DNA of 60,494 nucleotides from Planoprotostelium fungivorum (lineage: Eukaryota > Evosea > Variosea > Cavosteliida > Cavosteliaceae). Each line of letters starts with the position of its first letter. Within the stretch, counting starts at the first letter, position 1. The translations under genes and the position numbers were made by a program. This document shows positions 1 to 11,099 of this stretch, piece after piece. The DNA lies in the NCBI GenBank assembly GCA_003024175.1, contig MDYQ01000460.1:1-60494 (forward strand), written 5' to 3'. The notes under the pieces are model-generated. The model searched no databases, was not told the DNA's origin, and was given only the letters and a program-made list of their open reading frames with translations.

Positions 1-560
1 GTCTTCGAGGTGATCGGCTGCCTGCAAACGGGTCAAGTGCGTCACGAGATCGTTCCACAATAAACATCATTCTGTGATTCTTGATAAGATCTAGTCGGTT
101 GCAACGATTGTCACAACGACGCTCACTCCATGCCTCAAGTTACCCGAACGTCTCTGAAACCGCAAAGAGTGGACAGGGTCGTACAGGTCATTCCTGAGCC
201 TGACGGTGACAGCGCAAAGATCTCAGTCGTTGTGGTCGGACTAGTATGATATGACTATATAGATAAGATGCTAGCCTCCCCCACTGCCACGAATTAGTGC
301 TGGCGTCGCACATGTACGACGCATCGATTCAACAGGCGAGAGCCAACATGGAAATGAGTCGTACGAAGGGAGAGCTGTGGGTCTGAGACTCAATGCAGGG
401 AAGCATGCGAAAGGAGTGCATCGAGAAACGAAAATGACCCGGATTTAAAAAGATGGTGAGCGAATTTTCTCTCCAAAACACACAACCTGGCTCTCATCGA
501 TGGAAGGATTAGTAGCGCTCATGACTGCAATTCGGGAAACCGATCATTCTCCATGTTTAT
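1..560. other. No gene seen upstream of VID27
   Basis: I find no open frame with convincing coding character on either strand. The stretch presumably contains the VID27 promoter and possibly its first exon. An ATG near 554 opens a short frame up to a GT near 610 and could be that exon, but nothing else supports it. Confidence 0.4.
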
Positions 561-666
561 GTCGCGTAGAAGGCGCCACTCTATTCCGTTCAAGTCCATA
601 CACTCTCATGTAATCCATCACGTTTTAGCCGTACATCTTATAAGCTAACTCTTTGACAGATTTTAG

Positions 667-3600
667 GTGTGTTCGATAGAGATACAGAGGACAGCCGAGT
701 TCAAATACGTTGTCCGAATCACAGGATTTTCTCCAGGAGAAGACAGACAACAAGAAGAGACCTTCGACATCTCGGATATGTCGGGGTGATGGATTCTTTT
801 CACATCTAATCACTGATGGATGCAGATTCACAAAAGAGCCGTCTCCATCCGCTGATAACATATACAGCTGGTTGGGCACCATTCCGGAGAGGAAAAGGTG
901 TGATATAAGCGTCATCTCCACGAAGATCTGATGAGTGCAGGTTCTTTGTCGAGTTCGATGACGGCGAGAAACAGAACGGCCACGATTTCGAACACGCCCT
1001 GTGTAAAGCTCTCTACGAGGTGAACACCTCTCCGCTTCTGTGTTCTCATCCCTCCGCACAGAGCCGATATCAAGCGTCCTCCGCAAGAGTTAGCAGAGTG
1101 GATCTGAGCCAATTCATCGAGACGAACAGAGAGTCTTCTCAGAGGACTCCAGCAAGAGGAATTCCAGACAAGTCTCCGACCACCCCAGCGAAAGCTTTGG
1201 ACGCCTCAGTCAAGACAGTGACCCCAACGTCTACTGAGGAGAAGATCACCACACCCAACGTGACACCTGTGACACCCTCAGAGGGAAATCCAACACCCAA
1301 CACGACGACCACCTCGAAGTCACCCATCGGTAACATGGGTACGGGATCAGTCAGACCCCACCCCAGGGTCAAGTTTGGAACCAATTATCCCGTGCTGGAG
1401 GACACATCGAATGGCCAAGAAGCGGTGAGTACTTGACGTTCATCTGTCTGATGTGATGTGAGATCGTCCTCTCCCCCAAGTCTGAATTGTATCAATACGA
1501 CAGTCAAGAGAACCAGTATGTCCTTCGTGATGCCGTCAAGTGTTCTCGTGTCTCCCTGGGAGATCGAAAGAAGTCTTTCATCTGTGAGTGACCTTCCCGT
1601 CTATACGTGTTGAATCCTACCCAGACGATCTGGTCATCCATCGATTCTCTGACAACAAACTCCTTTTGAGAATTCGAATCAGTTCGGATCTCAACATGAC
1701 CTTCCACCACGCACGTTCAACTGTTTGAATGTGAATTGACTCCACATAGAAGGAGGGATCTATCACATGGACGGAGAAGATCGAAGGGGTCACGTGGGCA
1801 TGGAGTCTGGCGTTCGATCGCAGCACCGAACAATTCTTCACCTTCGAGTCCGCTTACAAGGAGGCACTGTGGGAGACCAACTCGCAGAAGCCTCATTCCT
1901 CCCTGAAGGTATCGTTCGCTCGTCCCCCGTGTTCTCATCTCTGTGCAGGCAGATGACCAGAAGTATGTCGACTTTCGATCCGAATCAGAAGAAGACGAGG
2001 AATCCGAATCAGACGCCGAAGTCGAGGACGGTGAGGGGATATCGTCCCGGGAGAGGCTCACCCTTCATAGAATTTGATCGATTTCGATTCGGTCAATCTG
2101 AGCCCGAGAAAGTGAGAGTCGCGAGAGCCATGGAAGAGCCCACCGAGGGTATCTCTGCATCCCGTAACCAACTCTTGGCTGTGGGGTGAGATCAACTGAC
2201 ATCATACGGAACGACATCCACAAGAGTACAACTATGAACAGAGGAAAGAACGACAGAACGTTCGTCTCTCGAGGATCCAGAATCGGAGTGTTCAAGAACA
2301 AGGAAGACGACGTTGAATTCGTCTCCACCATCGATCGACTCAAGACTCCCGATGGAAAGTACTTTTCACCCAAGAGAGTGAGTCAACTTCCAATAGCATA
2401 GATCACAGAGTCTCTCGCAAGCCCTTCTGAAGAAATGTCAGATGGTGTTGCACAAGGAAGAGAAGAGCATGCTGTTCCTGCCCGGAGAAGTGAAGGGCTC
2501 CACCCCATCGAACAAGGTAGTCTACAAGATGGACCTGGAACGCCCCGACGTCGTCGAGGCATGGTTGAGCCCTCCCCTCTCCATCGGCTGAAGCAGATAG
2601 AATCTGGGAGTCCACCCCGTGCAGGAGCTGTTCCATCAGACCAAATTCGGAGAGATGAAGGATCAAGACAACATCACCGGTCTCAATCTGAATGGATTCG
2701 TACACGTCGATCCCAGAACCCGAGACAAGGTGGTCAACAGGTGAAGAGACGGAAGATGCAACGAAGAGAACTGACGAGGACAGCCACTACTACGCCCCTA
2801 CGACGAAGCCAGAGTTGAGCTGTGCGGCGACAACCAAGACGGGAGATCTGGTGGCAGGATCAAAGAAGGGAGAGATCCGAATGTACTCGTCGAGGACCTT
2901 CGAGTCCTCCGCTTGTACTCTCAGAGCCAAGACGAATCTTCCTGGATTCGGAGGTGAGAATGGTTCGTTGTAGATGGACTGACGGGGATAGATCCCATTC
3001 TGTCCATCGAAACGACGGAGGATGGAGAGTGGATCTTGGCCACGTGCAAGAACTATCTCGTTGTCCTTCGTTCGGAGAATAAGGGTATCAACGGTTTCAA
3101 GGTGACCCTCGTTCTCTTCTACGTGCAGACATGGGAGACTGACGAAGATAGAAACCGTTGGGTAAGGAGAAGCCAGTTCTGAAGAGACTGCAACTGAGCC
3201 AAGTGGACATCGTGAACATGGGAGGACACATCAACTTCACTCCTGCAGCGAGGTGTAGATCACCGGCAAACAACCGTTGGAGCTCATTTCTTTCAAAATG
3301 TGTTTTTGAAGTCGACTCCTCAACGAGTGGAGGACGATCCAGATTGGGGCTGAACTGCAGTCCATCAGAGCAACAGAAACCTACCTCCGATCGTGAGAAA
3401 ATCCTCCGCATCGGAGGTTCAGAAATAAATCTCCGTTGGACGTCTCTTTGACTTGTCTCTTCTCACTTGTAGTGTGCTGTTCCCAACGACTGTTCACAAG
3501 TTCCCTTGATACTCTGTATGCTGAGGTGGTGTGTGGTGATGCTTGTGATGGAATGATTGAGACGGTCGTTTTTTTCGTTTGTGTCTTGATGGATGTTTGA

Positions 3601-5023
3601 ATGGAACTTGAATTGGACAACACACGTGAAGTGACAACATTCAGTGACAAGTTGAAAAGAAAACAGACAAAGGCGCTGTGATTCTTCATTCTCCTTCTTA
3701 GAGGCTTTGTACGAACCGCAGACGCTCCAAGATGGCTCAATGGTGATCTACAAACTTCTTTAAGAAGGTCACGCAGCTTCTTCCCCTCTCGAGTCTATCC
3801 AGGCTCTTGTCCTCCTGATTAAGGAGTTCGCCAACTGGAACTCCTGTTCGCGTTGCCTGGGCGGGTACAAATCTTCTGCCGAAGTCCTCTGTGTAGCTCA
3901 TACCATGTGTAGGAGAAGTAGGGACACCATAGGAGTGTCCTCTTCTTCGTCTCCTTGACCTTCTTCCATGTCTCGAGGTGATCTCTTCATACACCTTTCA
4001 TCACCTCTACGGCACACGACTGCCTGATCTCTTCGCCTGTAGAATATCGTCAGCTCGAGAAGAGGAGTAATGTCCCATTCAAATTTTAGGATAATGAGAT
4101 GAGGATTGTTAAAGAGCACCAGGATCCGCTGCCACACGGCGATGTGAGGAGGGGGTGGGGAAGAATGACTCACATCAGAACAAAAGAGGATCCAGTGTGC
4201 TGAGTTATGAACTTGCCTCTGATTGAGAGTATCTGACGATCTATCTCGGCTTCTTCTCTGGGTGGTGCGAAGATATGTTTTACCGAGACCATTCCCGGTA
4301 CAAATAATTGAGCCCGAGGTTTTTGTTCTATGATAGCGCACTAGGCTCTACAAGGAAGGTACGCAGCAAGCCGGGTACAGGGAATGAAATAGAGTGTGGC
4401 GTTCGGATGCTCGATGCTCTTCTTCTACGACATGAAAAGACGTTTCGGGATTTTCCGAGAGAATGACGACTTATGGAAGAGCATTCAGAAACGCCTTCTG
4501 TTATATAGGACCTGATCCGACGGACTGGAGAGATTCAGTCCTTGAGAAATTACCTGTGTCGTGCTTTTCGTGTATCTAGCAGTTACGTATTTCGACGAGT
4601 ACTCGTCGGATTACGTAAATTGAGTTTTCAGGAAGACGAAAGAACATAATTTTAGAGGAGATGGGCGCATCCAAAGATGAAACCCTCGATACCTCCTCGT
4701 TGAATCCTTTAGATGGTAGATTTGATGATGGAGGTGCAGGACAAGAGAAGGCCATCGTCACCTCCACCGGCCCTTACGTCGTTACTTGGGATTTCTCCAA
4801 GGTGCGATCTCCCTTCATTCTCATCGATCTCATTGAATGGATGTTGAGATGGAGACAGATCAAGAAGGGTATCTGCGATGCATACGATGTGAAGGAGTAT
4901 TCTGAGGACATCATTGGAGGTCAGTTCAAGTACAAGAGTGACAAGTCCATCGTGGTGGCCACTGATAATAATGTCTCCATGGCCTCCAGGAACAGACTCA
5001 TCGGAGAGTTTGGTGATCGCTAG
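667..5023 (+). CDS. VID27: VID27 family protein (vacuole import and degradation 27), many exons
   Basis: Joining exons across short introns (for example 786-825, 898-940, 1020-1061, 1425-1480, 1584-1624, 1723-1749, 1909-1948 and 4802-4858) gives a protein in the order expected for VID27. It starts with an N-terminal domain (EFKYVVRITGFSPGE, then HALCKALYE), followed by a Thr/Pro-rich linker, the segment TWAWSLAFDRSTEQFFTF, and an acidic stretch. The C-terminal beta-propeller-like domain reads NQLLAVG, RTFVSRGSRIGVFK, KYFSPKR, VYKMDLERPDVVEAW, VAGSKKGEIRMY, MGGHINFTPAAR, then AIVTSTGPYVVTWDFSKV, and stops at TAG 5021-5023. VID27 is conserved in fungi and plants; in yeast it was named for glucose-induced degradation of fructose-bisphosphatase, and its biochemistry is unclear. 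The start codon is not resolved and 667 is only the first exon I can place. One junction near 2560-2613 fits no clean GT-AG pair. The last two exons lie beyond a 1.47-kb intron (see 3253-4719). Confidence 0.9.
3384..3440 (-). repeat. CCTCCG/CGGAGG repeat family, copy 1
   Basis: It contains TCCGATCGTGAGAAAATCCTC and GCATCGGAGGTTCAGAAAT, matching the tandem units at 8835-9003 and 9391-9488. This copy lies inside the VID27 intron. Confidence 0.7.
3519..3697 (+). repeat. Dispersed repeat shared with 11809-12068 (shorter copy)
   Basis: The blocks GGAATGATTGAGACG, TTCGTTTGTGTCTTGATG and TTTGAATGGAA, then GAAAAGAAAAC and GATTCTTCATTC, occur in the same order and orientation at 11809-12068. There extra sequence separates the two halves, so this copy looks internally deleted. 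Confidence 0.75.
4203..4315 (-). repeat. GGCTCAATTATTTGTACC repeat, copy inside VID27
   Basis: Inverted relative to the copies at 47649-47758 and 50413-50495. It carries the core in which TACCG...GA and TCTCGGTA form an imperfect palindrome, followed by the CTTCGCA and GATAGATCGTCAGAT-type segment and the TTGCCTCTGATT end. Confidence 0.8.
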
Positions 5024-5296
5024 AGATCATCCATCTTCAGAAGATAAATAGATTACCATGTCTCTTCTCGTTGTAATTGGTGGGTGATTTTTAATGAATT
5101 GTAGATGGGACGGCAGATGTACAATTGTAGATTGCACTTATTTGTCACGAAATAAAAACGAAGTAAACGAAAGCAGTGATGAGTAGAGAGGACAGTAAGC
5201 CCGGCTTTTCAACGGCTCGTATCCAATATCACTCTGAATTGATAGCGAAATACGAAGAATCTGAAAAGGTGATGTCATTTGTGGCAAGATGAGAGC

Positions 5297-6062
5297 TCAT
5301 AACTTACAGTACAAGCAAGATATTGCTGAGTTGCACGAGATATTGAGATAAAAGGATACTGAAGTCAAGGATTTGTTTAAAAGCAGATACGAGAGGGCCG
5401 TCCAACACAAGAAAGACACCGAGCCCCATTTTTCCAAAAAGTCCCACCAATAAATACAGAACATTTGAAGAGGTCTCTTCGTCATGGCAGTCATTGAGAA
5501 TAATTCTCATCGTTATTGACACAGTGACGCTGGTGACGGCTCTCAATTTGATCTCAAAAAATAGACGCATCCGAGAGGTAAACTTGTCCGCTGATGGTTG
5601 CGAATTTTCCACCAGATGCAATTGGATGGCCTCCTTTGTTTCATCTGAAGTTGGGGTCGTAGGTGGTTGGGGTTTTGCAACCGGTGGCGTCATTCTCTAT
5701 TGTGGTGATGTCACACCTGTATTCTTCGCATGCTTTCGTGCGGTTGCAAAGGCCTTCTTACCAATCGTCACCCCTTCCGCTCTCAGTGCTTCAATTTCTC
5801 ATGGGGAGCCATCAATGAGAGCCACATCTGTCGATTTCTGTCCTTCTCGTCCAAAGCATTGATCTGAGATTTGATCGCAGCAAACAACTTTTCGTATAAA
5901 GCATGCGTATTCTTCCACTCAGCCATCTGCTTCATTTGCGCTGGTTCAATCGGGACTGATTAGGAGAGACAGAGACACATCACCACTTGATCGTGATGCG
6001 GAGGGATCAGCGCATAATTCCTAAGGGTAGCATTTGTAGATCTCTTCTTGATAGCAGGCATG
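5297..6062 (-). CDS. Unknown gene with membrane-like C-terminus; paralogous fragment at 55.2 kb
   Basis: On the minus strand an ATG at 6062 opens MPAIKKRSTNATLRNYA. Further coding-like exons follow: KQMAEWKNTHALYEKLF, SQINALDEKDRNRQMW, then EGVTIGKKAFATARKHA, VAKPQPPTTPTSDETKE, and finally a hydrophobic stretch (LYLLVGLFGKMGLGVFLVLD) before the stop at about 5305. The KKAFATARK and VAKPQPPT peptides recur at 55.25-55.42 kb, which supports translation. Exon joins are uncertain: between EKLK and EALR the frame changes, either by a small intron or by a 1-base deletion relative to the 55-kb copy. I do not recognise the family. Confidence 0.4.
5665..5875 (-). repeat. Segment duplicated at 55252-55415
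   Basis: It shares GAGAAATTGAAG, GGCCTTTGCAACCGCACG, GCATGCGAAGAAT and GCAAAACC-CAACC-CCTAC with the plus-strand segment at 55.25-55.42 kb. Protein-level conservation (VAKPQPPT) suggests coding paralogues rather than a non-coding repeat. Confidence 0.65.
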
Positions 6063-6171
6063 GGTTGCGATGATCATCGCGAATCGTTGTGTTGCGACTA
6101 GATCTGTTGTCAATTTTTCTCCTGAACTGGCCACAAGAGTAATTGGGTGACAGTTGTCACCGCGTTGCAGT

Positions 6172-6405
6172 GGTCCTCATGGAGAGCTTCTTCTGAAACG
6201 GGTCGCCCCCAACAACTTGGGTTTCAATGGAAATCCAACAATCTGTTTCAGAAGGAGTACACTCTGAGTGAAATTCCCATCAAAGGTCCCTGCACTCGCG
6301 CCCCTCAGATGGTCCTCATGGAGAGCTTCTTCTGAAACGGGTCGCCCCCAACAACTTGGGTTTCAACGGAAATCCAACAATCTATTTCAGAAGAAGGAGT
6401 CACAA
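6172..6405 (+). repeat. Two ~93-bp direct repeats, about 140 bp apart
   Basis: The unit starts GGTCCTCATGGAGAGCTTCT, continues through GGTCGCCCCCAACAACTTGG and ends near CAACAATCT-TTTCAGAAG. It is present at about 6172-6263 and 6312-6403 with a few substitutions. Each unit has an internal GAAGCTTC-like and CCAA/TTGG symmetry. It abuts the first exon of the next gene. Confidence 0.8.
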
Positions 6406-6427
6406 TTGCAACCGACAGCAAGGGAGG

Positions 6428-6947
6428 ATGGGTGCTAACACGTCTAGTATGAATTCGGCCGCAGCTCATGCATCTAATATGTATGTGAGGAGGTTGGCGT
6501 GAATGTCATGTAACAGAGCCCCAGACTAGGATGCTTTGCTGCACAATTCGATTGGAATTCAAAGGCCTTCAATGGTCACGTCTCTGGAATCGAAAGTGCG
6601 GTTGCACAGGGGGCTACGGACTGGAGCAGCGGAGTGCAACAGTTTAACATAACCAACGTTGAGGCGAGGAAGGATTTCAAGAGGTGAAAAGCGATCAAAC
6701 TTGTGGTGATTGAGGGCGGAGCAGGTTTGTGGATTCGGCTGAGGGAGCCTTTGGAAGTATCAGCGCGTGTGCTGACACCGTCAACAACGCCCTTCTCTGT
6801 GGAGGTGTTGTCCTAGTTGTCGGCGTGGGATATTTTGGAGTAAGAGAGCTGGTCAGCGCTGTACACTCCTACTCTGCTCAGGAAAAGAAAACAACCACTG
6901 GAGTGACGATCGGGTATATTGACCTCAATAAATTGCCCTCTTTCTAG
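6428..6947 (+). CDS. Small putative N-myristoylated, single-pass membrane protein
   Basis: Three exons (6428-6480, 6525-6683 and 6725-6947) with GT-AG introns of 44 and 41 nt join in frame to give 144 residues. The start MGANTSS fits the eukaryotic N-myristoylation pattern (Gly2, Ser/Thr at position 6). The middle part has no obvious domain (QFDWNSKAFNGHVSG, ATDWSSGVQQFNITN). A hydrophobic segment, ALLCGGVVLVVGVGYFGV, lies near residue 100 and a short polar tail ends in LNKLPSF. The exact frame closure over three exons is the main support. I do not recognise the family. The topology suggests a lipid-anchored, membrane-spanning protein. Confidence 0.6.
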
Positions 6948-6949
6948 TC

Positions 6950-8800
6950 ATAGAAGACTGTACTCCTGATGGATGTCATGCATGAGTTAAGAGCCTGACA
7001 GCGGATCGGTATGCCGCTGTTCGGTCGCGTGCTGACTAGAGAAGGCTTAAGCCAAGATTATGGAGAGTCGGAGAACAAGCGGTCACTGCATCGACGTGAA
7101 TAAACGCTTCGAGCAAGAGGGTATCACAGATTTTCTACTCTATATCCCGTGAGTCTGTGTCGCAAAGGAGTTGACTTCGCTGAACGCTTTCAGTGACCAC
7201 AGGATCACCTGGGTGAGAGGCTACACGTAGCTGTAAAATCTTACAACTGATAGCACGTTCCTGCCAACACGAGGGTGCCGCCCATCACCTCAGATTGGCA
7301 AATGGTTCGTGAATTTCGTCTTGGATGCACACCAACTGCTCACGTCCCCAAACGTCTCAACTCAACGTTTCAAGGCCTTGAATAAAAAAGTGAATAGAAA
7401 TCGAGTATAAGCTGAGTAGACGTGCAGGATGTGAGAAACCAACACGAGGGCTTTATGACATCTCCTGTGTATCAAATAGCACATCTGAACAATTAGTGCA
7501 CCTCACAGCTCAAAGTTTGGCTCACACAATCTCGACCGTACATTGGCGCACTTGTCGAATACTGCACTTCAGGCTTACCGCCTTATGGCCGCTATCAGAC
7601 TCAGGCGCATCATACTACACCATCCATCAGCTCATTCTCCTCCATTTCTCTTTGTACAAATGTTCATTTCCTCAAATTATTAAACCTCCTGACCGGTGAA
7701 TAGTCTAACTGTATGATAACCGGTGCCTCCGGCTGTCCCAGGTTCTGATGATGCGACGCCCTTGTCTCATCTTGACGATCTCGACCAAGTGCTCGATGAT
7801 CTGCATGTCATTGCGTGAGATGCTCCTGAACATCGTCACCACCACATCATCGTCCACGCCCATCTCACTTTGATCAATTGTGGTTCGTTTCCTTTTGTGG
7901 TGACTTCAACAAGTTGTACTCAGAGGCAGAGCGTATGATCTTCGATAGCCAGATTATATTATTATTATATACACTGCATTTATTCGTTCATTTTCGGCGG
8001 ATTGTTTTCCAAAAACCTAACGGTGCGGCAGTTGCGGTAAGAAACAACGTTACCGCAGTGACATTCTACGAGTGTAAATGGTGGCCCAACACCACATCAC
8101 ATCGGAAGCACCTTCAAAAACAGCAGAAAAGAGGCGGCAAACAGGTCTTGCAACGCTTTATAGCTAACACAACATCAGTTTTAGCAACGGATCTATTACC
8201 ACCCTTTGAGGGAGATCATCAAGTATTTGTAGAGGCATTTCGTCTCGATTCAAAACGCCACGTCTCTCTGTCTTGATATCTCCTGAGCATCTGTGTGAAG
8301 AGTAATATGCAGATGTTGTGATTTGTATGATGCATCGTCACACTATGGCAGTCGATGTGAGGTGATTCAGCGGATACACGTACTATTCAAACAAACTCTC
8401 TCGTTCTTGTCCATATAATCTGCTTTGTGTTAATCAGGACATCTCAATCATCTACTTTGCAGGTAGAGTAAGCATTAGTGACTCACGAGTTCTGTTCTTC
8501 AGGGAGATCGCTCATTCACTCAAACATCCATTCCTCGCCACTACAGGCCCAATGATTTGTACTGCAAATGGTAAAAAGATCTGCGCACCACCAAGAGAAG
8601 CCAGGATAGATCCTCAAAAACCATAGATCAAGCACGAGTTCAGACATGGGCCGTGCTTGATGTTGATCGTATGCTCCTGTCTTTTGATGAGAGTCGTTCA
8701 TTGAAAGCCAAAAATCTTCTCTGAGAATCTGAAGTATCAAGCGAACTTGTAGGCCTGCTAACAAACAAAAACAGTCGATAAGAAAAGGATCATGAGGGAG
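6950..8800. other. Stretch without convincing genes, containing one hairpin repeat
   Basis: Only short, unsupported open frames are present on either strand. The only structured element I see is the 42-bp hairpin repeat core at 8016-8057 and its A-rich downstream arm (CAGAAAAGAGGCGGCAAACA). Confidence 0.4.
8016..8057 (+). repeat. CCTAACGGTGCGG hairpin repeat, copy 1
   Basis: The 42-bp core runs from CCTAACGGTGCGGCA to TTACCGCA. GCGGTAA and TTACCGC form a 7-bp stem around a 9-nt loop. It is preceded by CCAAAAA. Confidence 0.85.
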
Positions 8801-8834
8801 AAGGGATAGATTGAGAAACGTCGACGGAAATCTA

Positions 8835-9003
8835 TTTCTGAACTTCCGATGCAGAGGATTTTCTCATGATCGGAGGTTGATTTCTGATACTCCGTTGCAG
8901 AGGATTTCGTGACGATCGGAGGTTGAATTCTGAACCTCCGTTGCAGAGGATTGTCTCACAATCGGAGTTTGATTTCTGAACCTCCGATGTTGCAGAGGAT
9001 TTT
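8835..9003 (-). repeat. Tandem CCTCCG/CGGAGG units, about three copies
   Basis: Units of roughly 50-56 bp repeat the pattern CTGAACCTCCGTTGCAGAGG, then ATT-TCTCACAATCGGAGGTTGA. Every unit contains complementary CCTCCG and CGGAGG arms. The same family is found at 3384-3440 and 9391-9488. Confidence 0.85.
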
Positions 9004-9390
9004 CTCCCGGTAGACCGTGATGACCACCATCCGGTGATGTGTCCATTGTCGGTCAATGTGATGAATGAAGCTTCAACATGATCACGATGGACATGTAACA
9101 TCATCGTCGTGACCCTATATGTGATTCGTCTGGGATGATATCTCACGATGTGCATTCTACTCACATTGCAACGAAGGGATTCGTTTTACCAATAGTTCCA
9201 TCGATAGCAGTGCCGGCTGCCCAAATCATCACACCATTCAGTCCATCTGCGGCCACCACGACGAAAGAGTAAGATTGACCGGCAGTGGCTGTCTCTCCCA
9301 TCTTGCTGTTCCACTGTTGCGTTTTCGTGTTGAATCGTGGGATTCCCGTAAGAATTAACCACCTGGGGAGATCACCATGAGTGATGTGAT

Positions 9391-9488
9391 GTCCAACGGA
9401 GGTTTTGTTTCTGAACCTCCGTTGCACCATCGGAGGTTGAATTCTGAACCTCCGTTGCAGAGGATTGTCTCACAATCGGAGGTTGATT
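9391..9488 (-). repeat. CCTCCG/CGGAGG repeat, two more units
   Basis: Two units with the same GAACCTCCGTTGCA and CGGAGGTTGA blocks as at 8835-9003. About 390 bp of unrelated sequence separates the two clusters. Confidence 0.8.
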
Positions 9489-9831
9489 CTTTCGTTTGTG
9501 GACTGAGATCCATTTTTCTTTGATGTTTGGAATGTGATGCGGGTTCGAACAGTTTCGAACCATCAGCCCCACGGCCGGACCATCCAGTGACACCATCTCT
9601 TAATCGATAAGGTTTCTCGTTGTTTCTGCACGGTTTCTATTGAAAAACGCACAGGTAAATCAAATCATTCACATGAAACCAAGCACCATCACGGAGGATG
9701 CAGACTTACGAACAGACCACCAAGAGCATTCGAAAAGTAGAATCGAAACAGACGAAATAGAGGTATTTGGAGAACAAAAAAAGGTAGAGGAGTAAGATGC
9801 ATTTCCCTATATATGACGAGAGATAGACTTT

Positions 9832-10007
9832 GAAACGCAAGAGAGGGAGTATCTCAGCTGAAAAGCGGCCCACAATAGAGAAGCATGCACGAGTCCAAAA
9901 GAAAAGAACAACAGAACAGAGAGAAAGCATCTTGCTTTCGCATTACATCGAGAAAGGAAAGAAGCTGAACAAAGGGAAGATCATTTCGGCCATCAGCTGT
10001 CTTCGTG
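9832..10007 (+). CDS. Short basic open frame, possible exon
   Basis: The frame encodes a Lys/Arg-rich peptide (KRKRGSISAEKRP, KKRTTEQRESILLSHYIEKG) and ends at a GT donor (CTTC|GTGAGTAG). The basic composition and donor suggest an exon, but I cannot place flanking exons and there is no recognised domain. Confidence 0.25.
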
Positions 10008-10263
10008 AGTAGCGTATCGTGAACCACGAGATGGTCTGTAACATGTGTAGGGGAAGATGAGATAGCGGCTGGGTTCATCTCAGTCAGAGGTATCGCAAAA
10101 TAAGAATTCTTTCTCACACGAACCAGGAATTCCTCTTCGGTCTCTCTTGATTGAATTACTCGACTCCGATGAGTACATCGCATTCGAATGTGAACGTGGG
10201 AGTGCACCATCTCTCTTCTCCTTCGAAGCTTAACAAAGAATAGAATCAGTCTCACCAAAATTA

Positions 10264-11001
10264 ATGGAGTTAGTCAACCCACAGGAAGCAGACTTGGTGG
10301 AAGCGGAAAAGAGATTCGTTTGCAAGTTGAATCAGCTTCGAAAGGAACACCAAGGGAAGAGAGGATTGCATTTTATGATCAATGTTTTCACCATGGTGAC
10401 AACACTGTCTTTATTCCAAGAGATTTATCCAGACCCCACCTTGGAGGAGGTCAGGTTGATGGGCCGCTGGTGGAGACAAGTGAGTCAAATGACATGCATC
10501 AGATATGAAATCTATCTCTTCTCCGCAGATAATGACCGCAACTAAACCACTGACACTTGATTCAGAATTGCATCGGAATCAACGAGATGATCGGTTTCAA
10601 AATATTCTCCAACACCTTCTTGTGGTATCTGTACAGGAGAAAACACGAGCCAAAGGATTTCATTCTGCCTCCCGTGAGTGTGTTCCTGGACCACTTTGGC
10701 ATCAAAATGAGGTGAGTTAACAAGAGAGATCCATTCCAAATCAACTGTCGACAGGAGCGTGTGGCCTGTGATCATGGAACATGAAGATACGACGGCAGGA
10801 GACCTGCAATTGTACAAGAAGGTGGATTTCGATTTCAATGACCGAAGCAACCCCATTCTCTACTTGAGCATTCACGAAAGCAATCTGTCGGAACTGTTTC
10901 GAATGGCCATGCGGGTGGAGATCAGTGTACCCGTCCTGCTGAAGAACTTGAGGAGAGAGGCGAACACGAATTCTGCAACATTCAACGAGCTGCTCAAGTG
11001 A
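10264..11001 (+). CDS. Unknown multi-exon gene
   Basis: Exons 10264-10479, 10566-10711 and 10755-about 11000 join in one frame through GT-AG introns (10480-10565 and 10712-10754). Exon 1 starts MELVNPQEADLVEAEKRF and ends LMGRWWRQ. Exon 2 reads NEMIGFKIFSNTFLWYLYRR, then PPVSVFLDHFGIKMR. Exon 3 reads SVWPVIMEHEDTTAGD, then NPILYLSIHESNLSELF. The frame can stop at TGA just after ELLK, or a further exon near 11032-11106 may add a hydrophobic tail (TVIWIALLTACSLFL); I cannot decide. I do not recognise the family. The acidic start and many hydrophobic/aromatic clusters suggest a globular protein. Confidence 0.55.
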
Positions 11002-11099
11002 AAGATTATGATGTTTGATATGTGTAAACAGACGGCCCAAACTGTGATTTGGATCGCCTTGCTGACAGCGTGCAGCCTATTTCTAAACAAGCAAGACTT

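Larger units (their letters stand above)
3253..4719 (+). other. Giant VID27 intron built of interspersed repeats
   Basis: The exon ending in the FTPAAR codons breaks at GT 3253 and resumes at 4720 with the FDDGG codons, in phase. Across this site the protein matches the VID27 family order. Other introns of the gene are 27-57 nt, while this one is 1467 nt. It contains a copy of the CCTCCG/CGGAGG repeat (3384-3440), a shortened copy of the 11.8-kb repeat (3519-3697) and an inverted copy of the GGCTCAATTATTTGTACC repeat (4203-4315). The simplest reading is one or more insertions into a short ancestral intron. Confidence 0.8.

Noticed and set aside
1139-1384. Minus-strand Val/Gly-rich frame
   Set aside because: Antisense of the Thr/Pro-rich linker of VID27.
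8835-9003. Regular short repeats resembling a CRISPR array
   Set aside because: The window is eukaryotic, the units are contiguous without unique spacers of constant length, and the same units occur singly elsewhere, including in an intron.
8832-9164. Minus-strand frames giving repeated peptides (NSTSD, ILCNG, EINLRS)
   Set aside because: Explained entirely by translation of the CCTCCG/CGGAGG tandem units, with no conserved start, splice signals or domain.
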